The position numbers were made by a program, and so were the translations under genes. A model generated the notes under the pieces. That model was given only the letters and a program-made list of their open reading frames with translations, had not been told where the DNA came from and searched no databases. From Xestospongia muta (taxonomy: Eukaryota; Porifera; Demospongiae; Haplosclerida; Petrosiidae), in contig OY848917.1 of the NCBI GenBank assembly GCA_963693285.1, positions 9,982,192 to 10,046,191 of the forward strand: DNA of 64,000 nucleotides, in the 5' to 3' direction. Positions 34,566-47,870 of the stretch are shown one piece after another; position 1 is the stretch's first letter; each line of letters starts with the position of its first letter.

Positions 34566-35125
34566 TGGACAGTGTTAGGGATAACACATGGTAGCCACTG
34601 GTATTAGCTAAAGACTTCATTTACTACTATCTATAATGGTACTACATGATAGGTAGCCACCACTGGTACAAGCTAGATGCTAGAACTTACTGGTACTACA
34701 TGGTAGGTAGCCGCCACTGGTACAAGCTGGATGCTGAACCTTACTGGTACTACATGGTATCTACTGGTAGGCCATGGTACTGTACATACTAACTGCTGAA
34801 TCTTTCATGTATCCAATGGTAGTATATGGTAGCCACTGATATTCACTGGTATCCACTCATACTTACATGCTAACTGATTGGTCCTATTAATATCCATTGA
34901 AGCTACATGGTAGCTATTGGTTCTGTATGTCCCACTGAATTACTGATATGCACTTGTGCTGTACATGCTAACTGATTGGTCCTACTGGTATCCAATGGTA
35001 CCACATAGCCATTAGTACTGTATGTGCTAACTACTGGGTTTTACTGATATCCAATGGTACTACATGACATGGTACCATTGGCATTCATTGACAACCATTG
35101 ATGCTGCACATGCTAAAAATGGATT
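34566..35125. repeat. Degenerate nested tandem repeat built on TGGTACTACATGGTA
   Basis: A 55-bp unit (GGTAGCCACCACTGGTACAA...) is repeated at about 34648-34702 and 34703-34757. Beyond it, longer diverged units (CATGCTAACTGATTGGTCCT...) recur near 34868, 34966 and 35028. No coding frame runs through. Confidence 0.75.
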
Positions 35126-35399
35126 TTACTGGTAATCAGTGCATATCATGTACTATCAGTACAAATCAAGGAATTAAAGTTATAATGCAATTTATAGAGA
35201 AGTAGTTTAATTCATTTTAGGAGTTTGTGAAAGGGCTCATACATGATCACAAGGGAAGTGTCTAACTTTTAGTAGAATGATGGTTTTAGTTTATTATCAT
35301 AATATCATTACATATATATATGTTTATGTAAATATAATATAATGCATATATAATTATAATGTAAAGCATCTCACTTTTAAAAAGTTAAATTTACATTCT

Positions 35400-37380
35400 T
35401 TGGATTCTTAAAAAATAGATGTCTTCAAGTAATTAAATATAGTGGAGCTGATACCATTGCCCCTGAAGAAGTATATATTGAGTCGTTTGATTTCGATGCA
35501 GCTACTAAATTATCTGAAAAAATAAAACATTGCAAAAGATGTATATAACAATGAATCATCATCAAAATGGGTGGGGTCATCTATGAGAGAACAAAGTCTA
35601 ACCAGAGAAAGTAGCGAGAAGGGGAACTGGTAGATACCTTTGCAATTTCACTCTACACTCTCATGAAACCTTTCACAATGAAATCATACATGAATACATA
35701 GTAATAGGACTATTGGACTCAGTGTTACAGAGAATGTAACCTCAAGGGTCATTTTCAGGTTAAGTGTAGAACTGAATGGTGACTAAATACAGTATCAAGA
35801 AGAACCCTTTCTAGGAGTATTCACATGAGATTCCAAGCACTTGTAGATGATTGAATTGAATGTAAATCATTAAACCATAAACACAGATATAGGTGCTGAT
35901 GTTATTGATATCCCTTTATCTTTATACAGATTTACCACGATGACAAGTTAAGACCCTTTACCAGAAGACTGAATGGACCAAGTCAACAATTCCTCCATGT
36001 CTGTAGTCAGTTCATTGCCACTATCATTAAAAATGACAAAGTGTCCAGTTTATAGCGTACGTTATGAATGCCATTACCTGGATGCCCAGTTAAAGATGCT
36101 TTAAAGCTTGTGGCAAGAGTAGACTCTGTCTGATCTCTCTACGACTTTATTACTCACAAATTTTTAACACCTTTCACAGGTTTAGGTGTCATGGAAGGGG
36201 GATATTTAATCAAACTCCAACCAGATGGTAGACTGTATTCACTTTATACTCCAAGAAGAATCCCAATCCAATTTATTAACAGGGTTGAGGATGAACTGAC
36301 ACAAATGCAAAACTTGGGGTTGATTTCTCTATTTATTTAAAATAACTGAATGGTGTGCTGTTCAAATCTGCATTAATCTCACCAAACTGAATGAGAATGT
36401 CTGTAAAAGAGATATGTTTCACCCTCAGTTGAACAAACCCTGTCACAACATTAACTAAGAAATCTGCTACCCTTACTACCTTTACAACTCCCTTTGAAGT
36501 TTCACTTTAATCATTTGCCACTTGTTATTACTTTGTATTTGGCTCCTGAACATATTCAAAAGAGAATGAGTGATATTTTAACTGGATTAGAAGGAGTTGT
36601 CAGTGTGTCACATGGATGATACTTTTAGTCTTTTGTAAAGATCAAGAAGAGCTGACCAATATCTAAATACAGTTTTAGTAACACAATTGATAGCATCAAA
36701 CAGGCATTAATTAAAGATGATCAAGAGCAGGATCCAGTTTCTAAGAAATATTTGGGTGTTATGTCAGGGATGGCTGGCCACATAAAACTAAAATTCACAG
36801 TATTGTGAAGCCCTATTTTGCTGTTGCTCGAGAAATTACTATTTCATGAGGGACTAATAATGTGTGGGAATTATATTTTAATGCCAAAACCTATGAAGAA
36901 TTACATCATAGAAAAACTCCATACTCACTTAAAAAAATAAAGAAATGTCATAAAAGAGCTAAATAAGCTGTGTGGTGCCCAAGCAAACAAGGAAACATAA
37001 TAATAAAGTTGAAAAGTGCTACTTTGCTCCAAGTATCAATTTCAACCAGTTTAATCACTTCTTCAGACTTATTTCTAAAGAAAATGGATTTGTTCATACA
37101 TCTTCCAGTCCCAAGTACCCTCCGAGTAACAGTAAAGTAGAGAGGGCTGTTGAAACATTTTAAAGCTTGTTGGAGAAAGTATAGACCCCCTACTTAGCAC
37201 TTCTATCTTACCATTTAACCCCACCAACAAATGATTGTAGTCCTGGTGAATTATTGATGGACTTTGTTATTGACCTAATGTACATAATCCAGTATTCTCT
37301 AAACAAGGTCTTTAAGATCATGGAGAGTCTATTAGTATTGATTTTCCTCACAAGTATTTCTTACAATGTATGGGTGAATA
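35400..37380 (+). mobile_element. Ty3/Gypsy retroelement remnant 1
   Basis: In order on the plus strand, with stops and frameshifts between: a Gag zinc knuckle (CNLKGHFQVKC, about 35735-35776); a retropepsin active-site region (IGADVIDIPLSLY, about 35890-35930); the start of reverse transcriptase (LYSLYTPRRIPIQFINRVED, about 36230-36290), then LTKLNENVC; the integrase zinc-binding part (GLIMCGNYILMPKPMKNYII, about 36850-36910) and VEKCYFAPS; and the integrase C-terminal part (KYPPSNSKVERAVETF, then PYLALLSYHLTP). The catalytic RT motif and the integrase core are damaged or deleted. AT-rich tracts at 35288-35362 and 37384-37458 resemble each other and may be LTR pieces. Dead element. Confidence 0.8.
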
Positions 37381-38276
37381 ATGGGTTTAGTTTATATATT
37401 ATCATATTATATGTTTATGTAAATCTAATATAAAGTATATATAATTGTAATATAAATTAGTTGATCCTATTCCATTTTCACCAGATAGAAAAGTGAATGT
37501 CTTTTATTGTGTTTTGTGTGATGGTGTCACTTAATCACATTAAATTGTGTGCAAACACGTTGTAACACCAAATACTTCCAGCAGGAGATGAATCCTTTTA
37601 ACAGATTGAAATGTATTATAATACATAACCCACAATGTAATGTCTAACAAGGGAAGTAACAAATTTGCTCACTAATATTTTCTGCTATAGGAGAGAAAGG
37701 TAGTTCAAGAAAAAGGGAGCAACTGATTGAGAGTGACTAATGACATCTGATAACAATAGCATATATGTGTTATTGCATAGAAATCATTCAAAATAATAAA
37801 ATAATAAAGATCTTCACAAAAACTATACAAAACCAAATATTCAGCAGAGACAAGTAACGATTATGTTATTTTATATGCAAATAATAACTAAGGACAAAAA
37901 ACATAATTATATATATAATATTATCGTGTGTTTGAAGGTGTAAACGAGTTTTCTCTATAGACCATGAAAAATGTTTAATGCAGCCATTCTTCTTTCAAAA
38001 CCTGAGTAAGCCCATAGCATGTTCCAGCTCTATACACACTGGGACAAATGTGACAATAGATGCATATTCATAGTAGCAATATTGTCTTCTGAATAATATA
38101 TACCATTAAAAAAATCCTTAAAGAATGAACCTACCATTATAGTTCACAACATTGACTATAAAATAGATGTAGATATTGTTCTGCATTGTCAATACTCTCC
38201 ATTGTGATCATGTTTGAGTGTAAGATACATAAAGCACTCACTAAGTAAAAGTAGTATATAAAATGTGGGTGAGGTA
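36690..38276. repeat. Segmental duplication G, copy 1
   Basis: Nearly identical to about 41447-43065, with few substitutions. Copy 1 lacks about 46 bp present in copy 2 near 41831-41876, between short CTTC repeats. It contains the integrase end of the Gypsy remnant and about 0.9 kb beyond it. Confidence 0.85.
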
Positions 38277-38379
38277 ATGTCAATGCTTCTGAGAAGTAAT
38301 AGTTTTATGACAATAATGCAGCTACATGTATTACAAAGGGATCATATAGACATTGTCAATAAAAGTGATAGGAAGTACT

Positions 38380-41200
38380 TTATTATAGTCTTGATAAATT
38401 TTACAATTTCGATCTAAATCCATTTCTTCTATACCATCATGTGACTTTTGTACACTGTTTACTCAACAATAATAAAGTTAATTTGAGCAAAATTTATATC
38501 TGTATGAAATATAGAAGGAAAATAATTACAATAATCATGATGTTTGGATAGAGAGTAATTGTCTACTTAGATTATTATAATTACAAGCTGTAGCATGAAT
38601 TCATGTTTAGCACATAAGTATTTTGTGTTTATGAATTTGAGAAAACCATTTTACTCATTTATGATGACATGCCTTCACTCATAGTATCCTGTATAGTTTT
38701 ATACATGTATAGTAGTACATACTTTATATGATGTAACTGTTTATTTTAACACTTGATAACTAAATCTCATTAAGCAAAACAGTTCTTTTGTTCATTCAGT
38801 AGGCGAAACTGTTCTTTGATCATCTAGCAGGCATAATGGGAATAGGCGAACCATTACCAAGCTATCAGATTACATTCAGTGGAAATATAACTATCAGGTG
38901 TTATAATAAACAGTTACATGATAGTAGGTAAGAACTACTATAGATAAAGTTATATACAATGTAGATACAGTATGGCCCAGAATAATCTTAGGTTTGTCTG
39001 ACATAGTGCACATACCAGGCAGAAAAAATGGGTGAGTATTGTATTTGATAAACCCAAATTTGCTTGATTAGGTATATTGGCGATCTTTTTGTTTCACATA
39101 GACTACAATTTGAATGTTTAGACCTTGTTTACTTGGGACAATCTGTACCATTACAGACTGAATCTTGCAATGTACATTATTACACTTACATAAAATTCCT
39201 GATCACAGTGAATGACCCTAAGTATTAAGAGTGTACATATATACCTTCCACAGAATCATGAGAAGTGCTGTATTACATACAGTTAAAGATTTGCAAGATC
39301 TTGTGCTTTAAACAATGTGCATACTTCCAAACATGATAAATTTCAGAGTCTATTTTATTCTGTTTGCTTTGACTTTAAAATAGTTTTTCTCAATTCAGAG
39401 TTAATGTTATTGGATTCATGTCACTCTCATGGTTTCTTATGACAGTATTCACAAATTGATTGAAATTTCTAAGAATTCTTTTTATAACTCTCACATAAAT
39501 TGTGAATATCAAATAAAAAGTGTATTCTTTATTATATCAACCTCATTGTGGCAATCAAACTTTCTACTGAACAAGAAGGTATACATACATATAGAAAAAC
39601 CCTATTGATACAGTAAAAAAGACTTAATCTGTAATACAAATTGTAATTAGCTATTAAATAGATTAATAAATATCCTAATAAGTTAATTAACAGAATAGTA
39701 CACGAGTCATTTGTTAATGCAACAATGGTTACAAAATAGTTTGTTTCTTACCTACTACATTGTGAGGCTAGAGAAAAGACTAAGAATTACAATTAGTTAG
39801 ATAGAACAATACTTGGGCTGTAATAAATAAAGCAGTTATTAATATGAATAGTAAACAATACCATGAAGTAATATTGCTGGTTATTATATTCTTCATGGAG
39901 TGATCCATAAACTATCTAATAAAGAAGGATAATGTTCTCAGTCCTTCCTGTTACTTATGACATAGTAATATATAGGAAAAGGACAATACTAAGTGTCCTT
40001 ACCATGGTTTATAATAACAGTACATATGTGCAAACACAACAACAGGAAACATTATGGTCAATAGAGAACGAATGGATGTGTATATATTAATAGTGGGAAA
40101 AAGTAGTTAAATAGGTGGATAGAGTGAGTTTACAAAAAACCTATAATCACAACTTCATTCATTTATCTATTCATTAATCACGTTAGTGTACCTAGTTCTA
40201 ATAGGTGTTAGTTGTCTCCTTGTTAAAGTGAGCAAAATTGAAACAGGAATTAGAAAATGGAGAACTACCTCCATAGCTAAACAAAATCCACACCCTACTT
40301 TAATTTTTGGTATTAGCAACAATTGCTCCCATTGTCATTATAGATTACCTATCATCCTTTCCTAGTGAGTAAAAAGAAGATATTACTAAACCAGATATCC
40401 AGAAAATGTATTCCAAAATCAAAAATATAATCTAACTGGATTCCAACATCAGACATAAGTGATCATAAAGTTGTTATTGATTTGTCAAATTCACTTGTGG
40501 AGGATGAAATAACAATGAAAAGACATAAGTTCCAGGTGGCTGACACTTAAAAGAAAAGTAATCAAACAAAATTAATTAAACTCATTTGTAGAGGCAAAAT
40601 GATTGTGGAAATGCTACAGGAGAAATCACGTTGTCCTGGAAGAAAAGAATAACATCACAAAACGTTTGAATAAAATTACTTGAGGACACTCGTATGAGCG
40701 AGTAGTAAATTCATCTTCATAGTACTAGAAATCATGATAAATATTGGACAGATTGAAACTATTTCTAAAGTAATTCTACCTAAGGACTAGAATAACCAAA
40801 TGGTATGGTGTGTTATCTACGTCTAAAATATTGGTAGTATAAAAAATTATTTTCGTATAGTAAGAACTTCATTTACTTGCTATCAACTGCTATTATGCAG
40901 TCAGTATAAAACTTTCTCTACTTAGAACATGAATGATTTTTATACCAAATGTATAAGGCTTGTAGCAACAGTTTTATTGCAACTAAATGAACTTTTGATT
41001 ATACAATAGTAACATTTTATAGTTTTGACACAGATAACACACTATAAATGACAACAGTTTGTGGTGATAAATTTGACAGTAGTGAAATTATGTCTGGAGA
41101 TGATGAATGAAACATCAGGTGCATACATCTTATCCTTGGAAATTGAAAAAGTGCATCTTTGGATCTTTTAATATTGACCCGATTATTGCCTAACATTTTC
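38380..41200. repeat. Segmental duplication D, copy 2
   Basis: Counterpart of 28100-32300, shorter because it lacks the MITE, the minisatellite and other insertions. Reading frames seen in copy 1 are interrupted here. No host gene is seen. Confidence 0.7.
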
Positions 41201-41446
41201 TTTCATACTTTTACAAGTATCTAGCTTAGACTTTGCTCTCTCTACTATAAAATAAGTAGGAAGAGAAAATAACATAAGCTTGAAACTATAATGCTACTAT
41301 TCTAGTGTTAGTGCCCCATCACTTACAGAGATATGGTCTGATGACAAGTGCATATCTGACTCACAGCCTGCAATAATCCCAAAGACCACAGAAAACCCCA
41401 AATACACTTACGAAACACATTAATTAGTATTAGTATTAATAACACA

Positions 41447-43065
41447 TTTGCTAGCATCAAACAGGCATTAATTAAAGATGATCAAGAGCAGGATCCAGTT
41501 TCTAAGAAATTTGGTGTTATGTTAGGGATAGATGGCCACATAAAACTAAAATTCACAGTATTCTGTAGCCTTATTTAGCTGTTGCTGGAGATATTACAAT
41601 TCATGAGGGACTAATAATGTGTGGGAATTATATTTTAATGCCAGAACCTATGAAGAATTACATCATAGAAAAACTCCATACTCACCATCAAAAAATAAAG
41701 AAATGTCATAAAAGAGCTAAATAAGCTGTGTGGTGCCCAAGCAAACAAGGAAACATAATAATAAAGTTGAAAAGTGCTACTTTGCTCCAAGTATCAATTT
41801 CAACCAGTTTAATCACTTCTTCCAACCACATCTCCTCATTACCCTTAGAGCAAGGTTTCTTCAGACTTATTTCTAAAGAAAATGGATTTGTTCATACAAC
41901 TTGAAGTCCCAAGTACCCTCTGAGTAACAGTGAAGCAGAGAGGGCTGTTGAAACAATTTAAAGCTTGTTGGAGAAAGTATAGACCCCTAGTTGGCACTTC
42001 TATCTTACCATTTAACCCCACCAACAAATGATTGTAGTCCTGGTAAAATATTGATGGACTTTGTTATTGACCTAATGTACATAATCCAGTATTCTCTAAA
42101 CAAGGTCTTTAAGATCATGGAGAGTCTATTAGTATTGATTTTCCTCACAAGTATTTCTTACAATGTATGGGTGAATAATGGGTTTAGTTTATATATTATC
42201 ATATTATATGTTTATGTAAATCTAATATAAAGTATATATAATTGTAATATAAATTAGTTGATCCTATTCCATTTTCACCAGATAGAAAAGTGAATGTATT
42301 TTATCGTGTTTTGTGTGATGGTGTCACTTAATCACATTAAATTGTGTGCAAACACGTTGTAACACCAAATACTTCCAGCAGGAGATGAATCCTTTTAACA
42401 GATTGAAATGTATTATAATACATAACCCACAATGTAATGTCCAACAAGGGAAGTAACAAATTTGCACACTAATATTTTCTGCAATAGGAGAGAAAGGTAG
42501 TTCAAGAAAAAGGGAGCAACTGATCGAGAGTGACGACTGACATCTGATAACAATACCATATATGTGTTATTGCATAGAAATTATTCAAAATAATAAAGAT
42601 CTTCACAAGAACTATACAAAACCAAGTATTCAGCAGAGACAAGTAACGATTATGTTATTTTATATGCAAATAATAACTAAGGACAAAAAACATAATTATA
42701 TATATAATATTATCGTGTGTTTGAAGGTGTAAACGAGTTTTCTCTATAGACCATGAAAAATGTTTACTGTAGCCATTCTTCTTTCAAAACCTGAGTAAGC
42801 CCATAGCATGTTCTAGCTCTATACACACAGGGACAAATGTGACAATAGATGCATATTCATAGTAGCAAAATAGTCTTCTGAATAATATATACCATTAAAA
42901 AACTCTTTAAAAAATGAACCTACCATTATAGTTCATGACATTAACTATAAAATAGATGTAGATATTGTTCTGCATTGTCAATACTGTTCATTGTGATCAT
43001 GCTTGAGTGTAAGATACGTAAAGCACCCACTAAGTAAAAGTAGTATAAAAAATGTGGGTGAGGTA
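41447..43065. repeat. Segmental duplication G, copy 2, with Ty3/Gypsy integrase remnant
   Basis: Repeats 36690-38276 nearly exactly. On the plus strand it shows the same integrase pieces (GLIMCGNYILMP region near 41610, VEKCYFAPS near 41770, PSEQ-/EAERAV-like end near 41930, SYHLTPPTND near 42000). It keeps 46 bp missing from copy 1, so it is closer to the original element there. Dead. Confidence 0.85.
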
Positions 43066-43499
43066 ATACACCAAATAGAACAAGGACAAAATAGTAAAAC
43101 AGCCACTCTGTTCTAATCCTACATCAAGAGAAGACATGATCAATAGATTTGAATCTTTATCTTTCCAGCATTTACTCTCAAAAAGAGATAAAGAGGGCAT
43201 GAAATGAAATCTGGTACTCAAATGGCTATAAGTTGCTTATCAAAGAGAGCTATCTATAATGGGTAAGATAATGAAATTAACAATGTAAAAAATGGCACTT
43301 ACTTATCTGTTATGTTATAAGAGCTCTTGTTACGATTCTTATTATACTAAAATTTCATTAGGGTTAGAGTCAGTCTCAAAAACAGACAATGCAAATGATT
43401 TTAATTATCATTTTTTGGGACATTGAAAGGCAAATGTCCAAAGAATATAGTTGCTCTTTTAACACTTCTAGTCTAGTATGTAGTTAATATAGGTGTCAA

Positions 43500-44330
43500 A
43501 CATGATAAGAGATATTACTTACAGGATTCTTTGAAGTGACAGCATAACATAACATTTTGTTTGATGGATAAATATGTTCTAATATCACATCTCTCAGGAA
43601 TCTAGTTGCGATGCATGCTAGATGTTTGTCTAGTCATCTCTTTGCTCTTACAATAAATAGCAACATCCCTATTTCTCATACTGCTTCATATTTAACAGTA
43701 AACAATGTGCTGGTAGGTCAGCATAGCACATTAACAAAACGACTTTACATAGAGTGTCACCACCATCAGGAGATTTGTTGGTTTAACCTATAACATTAGG
43801 GTATATAGGTAGGTGGTAATACTAAACACTGTATCATTACCTTTCTCATAGAGACTACTCATTTCTAATGTCAAAGAACAGAGGAATGTAGACATTGTTG
43901 GTTTTTCATCATCAAACCACAAGCCAGCTAAATTCATTTTTTTGAAAACCTATAACAAACACTATACACATACTTCATTCATTGTATACCTTTCATTAGG
44001 TAGCAACTTATTAATTACTAGGCATATAGACCATAGACTCTTTTTGATGATTTAAATATAGCCACTCCATCTGTATCAATTAGCAGAGATACATTCCAGG
44101 TTTATAGGATCATTCAGCAAAAAGTTGTGTTTCTTGTACTCAGCATGATCATATATGAATGAAATTATATCCACATAATATGTAGTCTTAAAACATCTTT
44201 GCAACACTTCCCAGATATGTTCATCTAAACAAGAAATCATTATAGTTCCATATATAAACACGCAGACTATTATTACCCTAGCCTTGAATTGAGGTCCAAT
44301 AGGAACATAAATAAATTCCTCAATTTTTAC
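43500..44330 (-). pseudogene. Transposase-like gene remnant
   Basis: The minus strand carries pieces of a widespread animal transposon-derived protein: DTDGVAIFKSSK (about 44030-44070), then a normal-looking exon 43843-43949 with NLAGLWFDDEKPTMSTFL and a GTAATG donor, and a possible exon 43523-43601 (FLRDVILEHIYPSNK). Between the first two the frame is lost to stops. Related proteins read '.TDG...F.SSK.S.WPV...INELP' and 'AGLWF...KP.M..FL', which fits. The exact superfamily is uncertain; CACTA/EnSpm-like is a guess. It starts head-to-head with the plus-strand gene at 44993. Confidence 0.55.
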
Positions 44331-44804
44331 TGACTGACAACCACTACTGCAAATTTATCCCATGACAGTTAAAAGTTTACAGTAGACTTTACAGTACTGG
44401 TAAGGGGTTGCTACATCTTCTGGAAAGATTTGTATGAACTAATTCTTAAGCTGGTATACAGATTTTGGCATATTAAGGTCAGTAGGGTAAATGAACAGAT
44501 ATTAGCTTGATAATTAAGTTCTTTAATGGCCTTAGAGCTTCTTTGTCAAACTGTGTTTCAGAGCATATTGGAGCATGAAGATGCAACTGTCAATAACACT
44601 TATTCGTGCACTATCATAGAGGAGTGTCAGTTCTGAACACTGTACTCGACATTATCAAGTTCTTGGAGCTCTGAGTAGGAACACGATGTCGTTCCTTCGA
44701 CTTAATTCTGTTTCAGATGCGGTGTCAAATTCAGATTCTGACACCATTGAAGATTTATCTGAATAGTTATCAGTGCTCGAAAAGTCACTATATCCACTTA
44801 CTCT

Positions 44805-44874
44805 GTTGAAGTTAGCCTCACATATGTGGTTTTCTTAGGAATGTGAGGCTCAGGAATGTGAGGCTAACTTCAAC
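44805..44874. repeat. Perfect 19-bp inverted repeat
   Basis: GTTGAAGTTAGCCTCACAT (44805-44823) and its exact reverse complement (44856-44874) are 32 bp apart. An extra partial copy, ATGTGAGGCT, lies at 44841-44850. It sits between the divergent transposase remnant and the gene starting at 44993. Confidence 0.85.
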
Positions 44875-44992
44875 TGCGTGATCCACTTTGTACTAAAAAC
44901 ATACAGAGGGTCCCGTAACAAGAGATTTCGAGTTTTAAAACCCTGTGAGCCATTTGAAAACGTACTAAATATTGTTAAGAACTTCAAGTACC

Positions 44993-47019
44993 ATGACTGA
45001 GATTGCAAACGGCAAAGCCATTACTTTCCAACCCTCCTTATCTGATTCAATCGGTGTGTTTAGGCCTAAAGGTAAAGAGATATCAAAGGGGGAAAGGCGA
45101 CAATATCATGAGAGAAGCAAGCTATTGAAAGGTATATATAGGGTGAATGGTGAATTTTACTTAATACTATAATAGTATTGTCTCAAAATTAAGGCATAGG
45201 TAGTTTAGCAACACAAAAGGGTTTGCCGCACAGGAATCTTACCAGCAGACAGAAAAGCAACAAGCTCACCCTTTTAGTAGCATAATGCATTGCTGTTATT
45301 TATTTTATAATGTCTTGCTGTTTGATCTTGTGACGAGATGTATATATAATCACTATAGATAAATAATCAAAGTTGTTTTAACACCTCTGACAGCATTATA
45401 TTTTCTTGTGGAGTTGAAGAATGAAGATCATATCCTCTATGATGTTGTACCAAACAACCATATCATGTCTTCTGAAGTAGTTGACATCCTTGATATTACA
45501 GTAGGATTTATTTGTAAAATTCTTTATCATGGAAAACCCTTTTTTGCTGAGATAATTGGAAAAGGTAATTTTAATAATTCATCCTGGTGATTGTGATATT
45601 TCTTATAGGTATGTAGAAATGCAAAGTTGCAAACATAATAAGAAACCTTTATTTAGACGACAGTGACCCAGTCCTACAGACAGAACTGAACAATTAAATG
45701 GTTGTAGATATATTTGTTAGATCATAAATAAGTTGTCAATTAATTGTATAGTTGCAGATGAATTCAGTTACCTCCAGTGTCTTAAAATGATTTCAGCCCA
45801 AATCTAATGGTAATAATAAATTGTACACTAACATTTAATATTTTTCTGATAAATCAAAAAAGGACAAAAGGCAAAGATGACTTATATGTGCTGTGTTACC
45901 ATTAATTAGTGTGTTAGATAAATATTAGCATTTTTGTAGTCTATAATTTGCAATTTCTTGGGCCAGTATTTTAATAGCAATTTTCTACTTTGCAATAATT
46001 TATTATTAATGGAAACTATGCCTGTTATGACTTTGAAGCCTTCTTTTAATAATAATAATTATAAAATCATGTTAGTATATATATTTCTTGTATTAGGTAC
46101 CCCAAGAAAAAAACCCCATTCAAGAATCCTTCACAGGAGAGTACTGCTTAATAAAGTTAGCCTTCTTTGGTATATCAATGTCATTGCTTTTCCTAATTGG
46201 TAGATGGTATCCCACAAAACCTCTCAGAAAGATAAAGATGCCCTCAGAGCAACTTTAGTTAACTTTTTATTCATTCCAGACATGAATCAGGTTTCTCTGG
46301 CAAAGGTATGAATGATGTATGTATGTACATATCTTACAGTAACATGTAATTCATTAAGTAGGCTTAAGCTTTCAAGATCAAAATGTCAGATTCTGATTCA
46401 GTACTCCTGGGCTTGATCTGGCTTCTGAAGCTAATGTTATATACTTTATCAGTGTAGTATAGTATAAAATCCCTCTTCCTGACTAGGAGGGGTGAGAAAT
46501 CTTACACTATCAACAATGCAACCACTTTAGACCTAATGCTCAGACTCAAAATGTATTTTTAGTCTGGAGGACTACTAACATCAAACAATGCTCTCAACCT
46601 CTCACTGAGTATTTATTGTTTTATATTTTACCCTCCTCATGCAGAGAACTAAGTCTAAAGTAAATTCTACCAAAAAAAGAGTGAAGGAAAAAGCTAGGCA
46701 AACGCTAAACATTAAAACAACAAGAGACATTCTTTCAATTTTAGAATCAGAAGACATTCAGATGACATCCATCCCACCAAACTTCTATTCACCATCTCCA
46801 GATGTACCTTCACTAGTATCATCACCAGTCTTCCTTTCTGCTGCTGTTTGGTCCTTACTGTTCTTAGGTACTTTTTATAAATACGATGTTTTAAACCAAT
46901 TTTATTAATGCAATCTTTAATCTAGCATCAAGGAGGTGAATTTACTAGTGGCTGTGAATTCAAAATTCCTCAATTAATATTGGGTAATTTATCACTATTA
47001 GAACAAGATGATTTCACCA
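44993..47019 (+). CDS. Multi-exon gene of unknown function
   Basis: Exons on the plus strand: 44993-45131 (MTEIANGKAITFQPSLSDSI, phase 1 out), 45394-45564 (171 bp, FLVELKNEDHILYDVVPNN and ICKILYHGKPFFAEIIGKG, phase 1 out), 46097-46140 or 46097-46155 (Lys/Arg-rich, TPRKKPHSRILHRR), 46204-46305 (102 bp, phase 0/0, DKDALRATLVNFLFIPDMNQ) and 46645-46867 (Lys-rich, then Pro/Ser-rich). A last piece, 46926-47019 (HQGGEFTSGCEFKIPQLILG), is protein-like but does not follow in frame from the previous donor, so a splice is mis-called or the gene is damaged. Exon 2 resembles the small beta-rich N-terminal part ('VE...VV....I....V..VCKV.W.GK.Y.A.I...G') seen in BEN-domain-associated proteins; this is a weak likeness. 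An ATG at 44972 is also in frame. Confidence 0.5.
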
Positions 47020-47379
47020 GGTAATACCTCAGTCTTACCTAATTTATTTCTCCTTCCACAAGTAAGTATCTTTGAAATGTATTTTGATTTATTGTTATTT
47101 TAAGTATCAGCCAGGGAGTGGAGTCTTGTTTCATCCTCTTCAAATGGGTTTTGTTCTTTTGATTTTACATGTGTTTATTTTATTGCTATTAGTACCAAAC
47201 AAGACTAACAGAGCATACACTCATTTCTCAACTGTCATAATTAACAAAGGAAGTGAAAGGTCTAAAGAGAAAAAAGAAAAAAGGTGAAACCTACAGAAGC
47301 CAAAGGCGGACATCCAATTCTAAATCTACTTTACATAGGTCATTGAAGTAAAGCAGATTGTTAGGAGGTTAAAGACCTG

Positions 47380-47870
47380 AGGGACCCATGGAGTGCAGGC
47401 TCCTCAAAGACTGCCCCAGAGTTCTAAAGTAACCCACAACTCCTCTCCTCACACTAGATAGCACATGCCCTTAAAACCAGATCAAAGGTGCCCTAGATAT
47501 GGGAAAGAACCTCCCCATCTCAAGCAGCACTGCCAAGCAAGTGGTATGAGTTGCCACAAGTGTAACCATAAAAGACATTTCAAACTATGTATACAACTGA
47601 ACAGCCAGTGTATACAATTTCAATAGATGAAGAAGAAGCAGACTTCTGGGAGTAGTCACATCAGGCTCCAAGCACTTGTGGATGATCAAATTGAGTGTGA
47701 ACAGTCAAATCATAAACACAGATATAGATGTTGATTGTACTGTTATTCCTTCATCTTCATACAGACTTGTCAAAGATAGCAAGTTACAATCCTCTACCAG
47801 AAGATTTAATGTACTGAGTCAATGATCACTTGATGTCTGTGGTCAATTCACTGCCTTTATTACCGTGTGT
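47380..47870 (+). mobile_element. Ty3/Gypsy remnant 2, 5' part (Gag zinc knuckles, protease)
   Basis: The plus strand has a Cys-rich Gag end (CPRYGKEPPHLKQHC, then SCHKCNHKRHFKLC, a zinc knuckle one residue short before the last Cys) at about 47490-47600, then a damaged protease region (DCTVIPSSSYRLVKD, about 47735-47775) matching the same part of Gypsy remnant 1. Similarity stops near 47870, where a 2.7-kb insertion begins, and resumes at about 50580. Confidence 0.75.

Noticed and set aside
41831..41876. 46-bp segment present only in G' as a new insertion
   Set aside because: It is bounded by CTTC repeats shared with G, so a deletion in G is simpler.
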